DNA from: Stutzerimonas stutzeri | Lineage (GTDB): Bacteria > Pseudomonadota > Gammaproteobacteria > Pseudomonadales > Pseudomonadaceae | NCBI RefSeq assembly: GCF_024448985.1 | Contig: NZ_JAMOII010000003.1 | Location: 248,001 to 312,000 of the forward strand | DNA length: 64,000 bases | Reading direction: 5' to 3' | Program-made: the position numbers and the translations under genes | In this document: piece by piece, positions 59,065 through 64,000 of the stretch | How the letters are laid out: each line of letters begins with the position of its first letter | Numbering within the stretch: the stretch's first letter is position 1 | Notes under the pieces: generated by a model | What the model saw: the letters and a program-made list of their open reading frames with translations, nothing else | What the model was told of the DNA's origin: nothing | Database searches by the model: none

Positions 59065-60156
59065 ATGTCCGGCAATACATACGGCAAGCTGTTCACTGTC
59101 ACCACAGCTGGTGAAAGTCACGGTCCGGCGCTGGTCGCGATCGTCGATGGTTGCCCGCCGGGGTTGGAATTGACCGTCGCCGACCTTCAGCGCGACCTCG
59201 ATCGGCGTAAGCCCGGTACCAGCCGGCACACAACCCAGCGACAGGAAGCCGACGAGGTCGAGATTCTCTCCGGCGTATTCGAAGGGCGCACGACCGGGTG
59301 CCCGATCGGCCTGCTGATCCGTAACACAGACCAGAAGTCCAAGGACTACTCTGCGATCAAAGATCAGTTCCGCCCGGCTCATGCCGACTACAGCTACCAC
59401 CACAAGTATGGCCTGCGCGACTATCGCGGCGGCGGACGCAGCTCGGCGCGTGAAACCGCGATGCGCGTAGCGGCCGGCGCCATCGCCAAGAAGTACCTGG
59501 CGACTCTCGGCATTCAGGTGCGCGGCTACATGAGTCAGCTAGGTCCAATCGAGATCCCTTTCAAGACTTGGAATAGCGTCGAGCAGAACGCGTTCTTCAG
59601 CCCCGATCCAGACAAGGTGCCGGAGCTCGAGGCTTATATGGATCAACTACGTCGCGATCAGGATTCGGTCGGTGCGAAGATTTCCGTCGTTGCCGAAGGC
59701 GTACCGCCAGGGCTTGGCGAGCCGATTTTCGATCGTCTGGACGCCGACCTGGCCCATGCGCTGATGAGCATCAACGCCGTCAAGGGCGTGGAGATCGGTG
59801 CCGGTTTCGCCAGCGTTGTTCAGCGTGGTACCGAGCACCGTGACGAGCTGACCCCGGACGGCTTCCTCTCGAACAATGCCGGCGGCGTGCTCGGCGGAAT
59901 CTCCAGCGGCCAGCCGATCATCGCCCATTTGGCGCTCAAGCCGACCTCAAGCATCACCACGCCCGGCCGCTCGATCGACATCGACGGCAACCCGGTCGAT
60001 GTCATCACCAAAGGCCGTCACGACCCCTGCGTTGGCATCCGTGCGACGCCCATCGCCGAAGCGATGATGGCCATCGTCCTGCTGGACCATCTGTTGCGGC
60101 ATCGTGGTCAAAATGCCGGTGTGCGGGTGACGACTCCGGTGTTAGGGCAGCGATGA
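59065..60156 (+). CDS. aroC: Chorismate synthase
   Basis: A 363-residue FMN-dependent enzyme converting EPSP to chorismate, the product used by PheA and TyrA-AroA nearby. Signatures: [39 protein letters not shown], and [23 protein letters not shown] 59065 begins [20 protein letters not shown]. It is followed by an MFS gene after a repeat element, the P. aeruginosa order. Confidence 0.98.
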   Translation: MSGNTYGKLFTVTTAGESHGPALVAIVDGCPPGLELTVADLQRDLDRRKPGTSRHTTQRQEADEVEILSGVFEGRTTGCPIGLLIRNTDQKSKDYSAIKDQFRPAHADYSYHHKYGLRDYRGGGRSSARETAMRVAAGAIAKKYLATLGIQVRGYMSQLGPIEIPFKTWNSVEQNAFFSPDPDKVPELEAYMDQLRRDQDSVGAKISVVAEGVPPGLGEPIFDRLDADLAHALMSINAVKGVEIGAGFASVVQRGTEHRDELTPDGFLSNNAGGVLGGISSGQPIIAHLALKPTSSITTPGRSIDIDGNPVDVITKGRHDPCVGIRATPIAEAMMAIVLLDHLLRHRGQNAGVRVTTPVLGQR

Positions 60157-60239
60157 GCTTGAAGCTGGACGCTCGAAGCCGGAAATAGGAATTCCATCCT
60201 AACGCCACGGTTTCGCTTCCAGCTTCTGGCTTTCAGCTT
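60156..60239. repeat. Intergenic inverted repeat, aroC-MFS gene
   Basis: The left arm GAGCTTGAAGCTGGACGC (60156-60172) and the right arm CGCTTCCAGCTTCTGGC plus TTTCAGCTT (60215-60239) are imperfect inverse complements; both start and stop codons adjoin the element. Same type as at 39776, 45088 and 53540. Confidence 0.65.
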
Positions 60240-61391
60240 ATGGCTGCTTCCCTTCCTTACTGGCGCCTGTCCAGCTTCTATTTCTTTTACTTCGCGCTGC
60301 TCGGCTCCGCTGCGCCGTTTCTTGGGTTGTATTTCGATCACCTGGGATTCAGTGCCGAGCGCATTGGCGAGCTGGTCGCCATACCAATGCTGATGCGCTG
60401 CCTAGCACCGAATCTCTGGGGCTGGCTGGGCGACGTCACCGGACAGCGTTTGGCGATCGTTCGCATTGGTGCGCTCTGCACGCTGCTGTCGTTCGGTCTG
60501 ATCTTCTTCGGCAAGAGCTACGCCTGGCTCGCGCTGGTCATGGCGCTGCATGCGTTCTTCTGGCATGCCGTGCTGCCGCAGTTCGAAGTCATTACGCTCG
60601 CGCATCTTCGTGATCAGGCATCGCGCTATAGCCAGATCCGCTTGTGGGGCAGCATCGGTTTCATTGCGGCGGTGGTTGGGCTCGGTGCGCTGTTCGAACG
60701 TCTCACCCTGGATATTTATCCCGTGGCGGTGATGGTGGTCATGGTGGGCATCGTCATCGCTAGTATCTGGGTGCCCAATGCCGCGCCGGAACAACGACCG
60801 GATCTGGCTGAGCAGGGTGGCTTCCTTCGTCAGCTGTGCCGTCCCGGTGTGCTGGCATTCTTTGTCTGTGTTGGCCTGATGCAGGTCAGTCACGGGCCTT
60901 ATTACACCTTCTTGAGTATTCATCTCGAGGCGCTTGGTTATAGCCGGAGCACCATCGGCCTATTGTGGGCGCTGGGCGTGGTCGCGGAGATTCTGATTTT
61001 CCTGATCATGGCTGCGCTGATGGCGCGCTTTTCGTTGCGTCAGGTCCTGATTGCCAGCTTCGCGCTGGCGGCGATACGTTGGCTGCTGCTTGGCACGCTG
61101 GCCGATCATCTTAGCGTGCTGCTGATCGCACAGCTGATGCACGCGGCGACGTTCGGCAGCTTTCATGCGGCGGCGATCCATTTCGTTCAGCGCAGCTTTG
61201 GCCACCGTCAGCAAGGACAAGGGCAAGCGTTGTACGCGACGCTGGCGGGTGTCGGCGGGGCGCTGGGAGCGCTTTACTCTGGCTACAGCTGGGCCAGCCT
61301 CGGCCCGTTCTGGACCTTCGCCATCGCCAGCCTGGCGGCATTGGCCGCAGCCGTTATCATTGCCATCCCCAAGCAGGAGAACCGGGCATGA
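60240..61391 (+). CDS. MFS transporter (HcaT/MFS_1-like)
   Basis: A 383-residue transporter with about twelve transmembrane helices of the MFS_1_like group. The N-terminal WRLSSFYFFYFALLGSAAPF and LWGWLGDVTGQRL (cytoplasmic loop) fit this subgroup, whose E. coli member HcaT transports phenylpropionate; the substrate here is unknown. Its ATG (60240) lies at the edge of the repeat element. Its stop overlaps mtnB by four bases (ATGA), so it is co-translated with methionine salvage genes and might carry a related solute. This is inference. Confidence 0.9.
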   Translation: MAASLPYWRLSSFYFFYFALLGSAAPFLGLYFDHLGFSAERIGELVAIPMLMRCLAPNLWGWLGDVTGQRLAIVRIGALCTLLSFGLIFFGKSYAWLALVMALHAFFWHAVLPQFEVITLAHLRDQASRYSQIRLWGSIGFIAAVVGLGALFERLTLDIYPVAVMVVMVGIVIASIWVPNAAPEQRPDLAEQGGFLRQLCRPGVLAFFVCVGLMQVSHGPYYTFLSIHLEALGYSRSTIGLLWALGVVAEILIFLIMAALMARFSLRQVLIASFALAAIRWLLLGTLADHLSVLLIAQLMHAATFGSFHAAAIHFVQRSFGHRQQGQGQALYATLAGVGGALGALYSGYSWASLGPFWTFAIASLAALAAAVIIAIPKQENRA

Positions 61392-62008
61392 CAGCCACTC
61401 GTGAACACTTGTCGCAGGCCATCATAGACGCGGGTCGTTTTCTCTATGGCCGCGGTTGGTCGCCGGCGACCAGCAGCAACTATTCGGCGCGACTGACCAG
61501 CGCCGAGGCGCTACTGACCGTTTCGGGCAAGCACAAGGGTCAGCTGACGGTGGATGATCTGCTGGCTGTCGATATGAACGGGCGCAGCCTGGAAGAGGGC
61601 AAGAAGCCCTCGGCGGAAACCCTGCTGCACACGCAGCTGTATCGCTGGCAGCCGGAAATCGGCGCCGTGCTGCATACGCACTCGGTCAACGCCACCGTGC
61701 TCTCGCGTGTATGCCTGAGTGACTCGCTGGTATTCGCCGATTACGAATTGCAAAAGGCGTTCAGCGGCATTGCGACCCATGAAGCCCAGGTAGTGGTACC
61801 GATCTTCGACAATGATCAGGATATCGAGCGACTCGCCGCGCGCGTTCAGCCCTGGCTCGACGAGCACCCCGACTGCGTTGGTTATCTGATCCGCGGGCAC
61901 GGTCTCTATACCTGGGGCGCACAGATGAATGATGCGCTGCGCCAGATTGAGGCGTTCGAGTTCCTGTTCGATTGCGAACTGAAGATGCGCATGTTGCAGC
62001 GTGTCTGA
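61388..62008 (+). CDS. mtnB: Methylthioribulose-1-phosphate dehydratase
   Basis: A 206-residue class II aldolase-type zinc enzyme that dehydrates MTRu-1-P in methionine salvage. Substrate and metal-binding blocks: GWSPATSSNYSARL, KKPSAETLLH, and LHTHSVNATVLS (zinc His pair). Normal length. It is coupled to the upstream MFS gene and followed by mtnD. Confidence 0.96.
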   Translation: MTATREHLSQAIIDAGRFLYGRGWSPATSSNYSARLTSAEALLTVSGKHKGQLTVDDLLAVDMNGRSLEEGKKPSAETLLHTQLYRWQPEIGAVLHTHSVNATVLSRVCLSDSLVFADYELQKAFSGIATHEAQVVVPIFDNDQDIERLAARVQPWLDEHPDCVGYLIRGHGLYTWGAQMNDALRQIEAFEFLFDCELKMRMLQRV

Positions 62009-62090
62009 TCGCCGCTTTTCTGCTGCACGCAACGCGTGCCCGAATAATTGATGAGAAACCGGGACAGCACCCGGTTCGGAGACAACCAGT

Positions 62091-62636
62091 ATGAGCATTC
62101 TCAGCGTCTATCAGGACACCGCTCCCGAGCAACCACTCAAGGTGCTCACCCATGTCGAAGATATCGCCGCCACATTGGCCGACGTTGGCGTGCGTCTCGA
62201 ACGCTGGGAGGCTAGTGCGCCGCTTGGTGCCGGCGCCAGCTCGGAGGAGGTAATTGCCGCCTATCGGCCGCAGATCGACCGCCTGATGAACGAGCGTGGC
62301 TACGTTACGGTAGACGTCATCAGCCTGAACAGTGATCACCCACAGAAGGCCGAACTGCGGGCCAAGTTTCTCGAGGAGCACCGTCATGCCGAGGATGAGG
62401 TGCGTTTCTTCGTCGCCGGGCGCGGACTTTTCACCCTGCATATCGAAGACAAGGTCTATGCCGTGCTGTGCGAAAAGAACGATCTGATCTCCGTGCCCGC
62501 CGGGACCCGGCACTGGTTCGACATGGGTGAGAACCCGCATTTCGTGGCCATTCGCCTGTTCAACAATCCCGAAGGCTGGGTCGCGCAATTCACCGGCGAA
62601 GACATCGCCGGCCGCTTCCCGCGCCTGGAGGACTGA
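62091..62636 (+). CDS. mtnD: Acireductone dioxygenase
   Basis: A 181-residue cupin that oxidises acireductone to the keto acid precursor of methionine (Fe form) or to CO and other products (Ni form). Metal ligands are visible in [18 protein letters not shown] (two His and Glu) and in GTRHWFDMG (His). It is preceded by mtnB after 82 bases and followed two bases later by mtnC. Confidence 0.96.
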   Translation: MSILSVYQDTAPEQPLKVLTHVEDIAATLADVGVRLERWEASAPLGAGASSEEVIAAYRPQIDRLMNERGYVTVDVISLNSDHPQKAELRAKFLEEHRHAEDEVRFFVAGRGLFTLHIEDKVYAVLCEKNDLISVPAGTRHWFDMGENPHFVAIRLFNNPEGWVAQFTGEDIAGRFPRLED

Positions 62637-62638
62637 AG

Positions 62639-63322
62639 ATGCCGATCAAAGCCATCCTCACCGATATAGAAGGCACCACCAGTGCGGTGAGCTTCGTGTT
62701 CGACGTGTTGTTTCCCTACGCCCGCGAGCATTTACCGGCGTTCGTGCGTAAGCATGCGGCGGAGCCGACGGTGGCTGCGCAGATCGAGGCCGTGCGCAGC
62801 GAAAGCGGCGAGCCGGAGGCCGGCGTGGAGCGAGTCGTCGAAATCCTACAGGAATGGATCGCTGCCGATCGCAAGGCCACGTCGCTGAAAGCGCTGCAGG
62901 GAATGGTCTGGGCCGAAGGTTATCGGGCCGGTCAGCTCAAGGGGCATGTCTACCCTGACGCGGTGGACGCGCTGCGCCGCTGGCACGAGCAGGGCTACGC
63001 GCTGTATGTGTATTCTTCCGGGTCGATCCAGGCGCAGAAGCTGATTTTCGGTTGTGCCGAAGTAGGGGACCTGACGCCCTTGTTCTCCGGTTACTTCGAC
63101 ACCGGCAGCGGCCACAAGCGTGAGGTCGAATCCTACCGACGAATAGCCGATTCGATCGGCCTGCCGGCAGATGAGATTCTGTTCCTGTCCGATGTGTTGG
63201 AAGAGCTGGACGCTGCTCGTCAGGCTGGCATGCATACCTGTGGCCTGGCCCGCGAGGGCGGCGAGCTGACCGGTCATGAAACGCTCCGTAGCTTTGCCGC
63301 AATCGACCTGGCCCGTTACTGA
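62639..63322 (+). CDS. mtnC: Enolase-phosphatase E1
   Basis: A 227-residue HAD-superfamily enzyme that enolises and dephosphorylates 2,3-diketo-5-methylthiopentyl-1-phosphate. The HAD nucleophile is in [15 protein letters not shown], the Ser motif in [16 protein letters not shown], and the Asp motif in [19 protein letters not shown]. It directly follows mtnD; in this window mtnB-mtnD-mtnC lie together. Confidence 0.96.
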   Translation: MPIKAILTDIEGTTSAVSFVFDVLFPYAREHLPAFVRKHAAEPTVAAQIEAVRSESGEPEAGVERVVEILQEWIAADRKATSLKALQGMVWAEGYRAGQLKGHVYPDAVDALRRWHEQGYALYVYSSGSIQAQKLIFGCAEVGDLTPLFSGYFDTGSGHKREVESYRRIADSIGLPADEILFLSDVLEELDAARQAGMHTCGLAREGGELTGHETLRSFAAIDLARY

Positions 63323-63394
63323 CGGTGCGTCTTACTGAACCCTCAAACCGCCCAGGCATCCTAATTACGTACTCACTGTAATTGGAGTCTTACC

Positions 63395-63604
63395 ATGACC
63401 GATGCCTTCGGCGGTATTTTCGGCCTGCTCATTCTGGCACTGGATGTCTGGGCCATCGTCAGCGTGCTGCGCAGCGACGCCACGACTGGCAAAAAGGCGA
63501 TGTGGGTGTTGCTGATCGTGATCCTGCCGGTACTGGGTCTGATCATTTGGGGCATCATGGGGCCGCGTGGTAACCGTCCCGACGACAGGAACCTGAGACC
63601 CTAA
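63395..63604 (+). CDS. Small PLDc_N-domain membrane protein (copy 1)
   Basis: A 69-residue protein with two hydrophobic helices (AFGGIFGLLILALDVWAIVS and MWVLLIVILPVLGLIIWGIM) linked by a short polar turn. This matches the N-terminal membrane pair of cardiolipin synthase-like proteins (PLDc_N), here as a free-standing protein. Function unknown. Four bases separate it from the second copy. Confidence 0.8.
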   Translation: MTDAFGGIFGLLILALDVWAIVSVLRSDATTGKKAMWVLLIVILPVLGLIIWGIMGPRGNRPDDRNLRP

Positions 63605-63608
63605 GCCC

Positions 63609-63800
63609 ATGGAAACCTGGAGTGCTCTGCTGGCAGTGGTAGTGCTGGTAGGCGATGTGCTGGCCATCGTTCAGGTGTGGCGCAGTCGTATCGAGGTGGG
63701 GCGAAAAATTATCTGGAGCCTCGTTATCCTGCTGCTACCGGTTGTAGGGCTGATCATGTGGTTCGTTGCGGCGGGACACATTGCCAAGGTCAGGTTGTGA
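63609..63800 (+). CDS. Small PLDc_N-domain membrane protein (copy 2)
   Basis: A 63-residue paralogue of the preceding protein with the same layout (LLAVVVLVGDVLAIVQVW, turn GRK, then SLVILLLPVVGLIMWFV). Tandem duplication is likely; the shared Asp in the first helix and the LPVxGLIxW pattern are retained. Probably one operon with copy 1. Confidence 0.8.
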   Translation: METWSALLAVVVLVGDVLAIVQVWRSRIEVGRKIIWSLVILLLPVVGLIMWFVAAGHIAKVRL

Positions 63801-63837
63801 TCTGTACGGACCAAGTCTCGATCGGTTGGCTGTCCTA

Positions 63838-64000
63838 CTAGCTCTTCGAGGATGTTGGCCTGGCTTTTTCATCCGGTCTTGTTTGCCCCGCCGTGACGCC
63901 GTAGTTCTGCCAGATATGTACCGCGGCGTAGGCCCGCCAAGGTCGCCATGCCTGCGATCGAGCCAATAGCTGTTTGGCTGTTATACCCTCGCTTCCCCAT
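63838..64000 (-). CDS. alkA: DNA-3-methyladenine glycosylase 2 (AlkA family), 3' end only
   Basis: An open minus-strand frame running off the right edge, stop TAG at 63840-63838. The visible 50-odd residues end with LLARSQAWRPWRAYAAVHIW followed by a polar tail. WRPWRAYAA is the hallmark end of AlkA-type helix-hairpin-helix glycosylases, which remove alkylated bases. The gene after mtnC in P. aeruginosa is also alkA. Start and catalytic Asp lie outside the window. Confidence 0.8.
   Translation of the reverse strand, partial: WGSEGITAKQLLARSQAWRPWRAYAAVHIWQNYGVTAGQTRPDEKARPTSSKS

Overview
The window is a GC-rich chromosomal segment from a gammaproteobacterium of the Pseudomonas lineage, most likely the Pseudomonas stutzeri group (Stutzerimonas). 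The evidence is the gene order, which follows known Pseudomonas blocks, and the protein sequences as I remember their P. aeruginosa counterparts. Examples are thrS-infC-rpmI-rplT-pheST-ihfA-merR-tRNA(Pro), mtnA-gyrA-serC-pheA-hisC-tyrA/aroA-cmk-rpsA, and prmB-aroC-MFS-mtnBDC-alkA. No database search was run.

Layout. Bases 1-9 kb hold the end of pyrD, rmf, rlmL, dacB, yggL, a FUSC membrane protein, dgt and a yqjD/yqjE-type stress membrane operon. Bases 9-18.6 kb hold an OprD porin, a glutaredoxin-like protein, tRNA-Pro(CGG), molybdenum cofactor genes (mobA, moaB, moeA), an acyltransferase, an I78-type lipoprotein, the PA2779/PA2778-type pair and a PuuB/PauB-like oxidase. Bases 18.6-26.5 kb are a translation block bounded by tRNA-Val(GAC) and tRNA-Pro(GGG). 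Bases 26.5-30.9 kb look accessory: a decayed IS2-like element, about 0.8 kb without genes, an AT-rich promoter with a structured leader, and a secreted GH5-type glycosidase with a duplicated N-terminal module. Bases 30.9-38.6 kb hold ggt and the SOS mutasome operon imuA-imuB-dnaE2 behind a good LexA box; a 46-codon ORF with its own terminator diverges from that box. Bases 38.7-51.1 kb hold mtnA, gyrA and the serine/aromatic amino acid operon through rpsA. Bases 51.2-64 kb hold a MarR/aminotransferase pair, a GST, folE, a Smr protein, an isochorismatase-like protein, prmB, a hydrolase, aroC, an MFS transporter, mtnB-mtnD-mtnC, two small PLDc_N-type membrane proteins and the 3' end of an alkA-like gene.

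How the genes connect. The methionine salvage pathway is split between mtnA (38.7 kb) and mtnBDC (61.4-63.3 kb). Chorismate synthase (aroC) and the pheA/hisC/tyrA-aroA genes together cover EPSP formation, chorismate formation and the branches to phenylalanine and tyrosine. mobA diverges from the overlapping moaB-moeA pair. Most of the window is ordinary core genome. The points most worth a second look are the LexA-box-associated small ORF or RNA, the structured leader and duplicated module of the GH5-type protein, the PA2779/PA2778 pair with a double-glycine-like site, the probable AUU start of infC, the absence of ihfB after rpsA, a Cys-to-Ser change in the isochorismatase-like protein, and a set of intergenic inverted-repeat elements.
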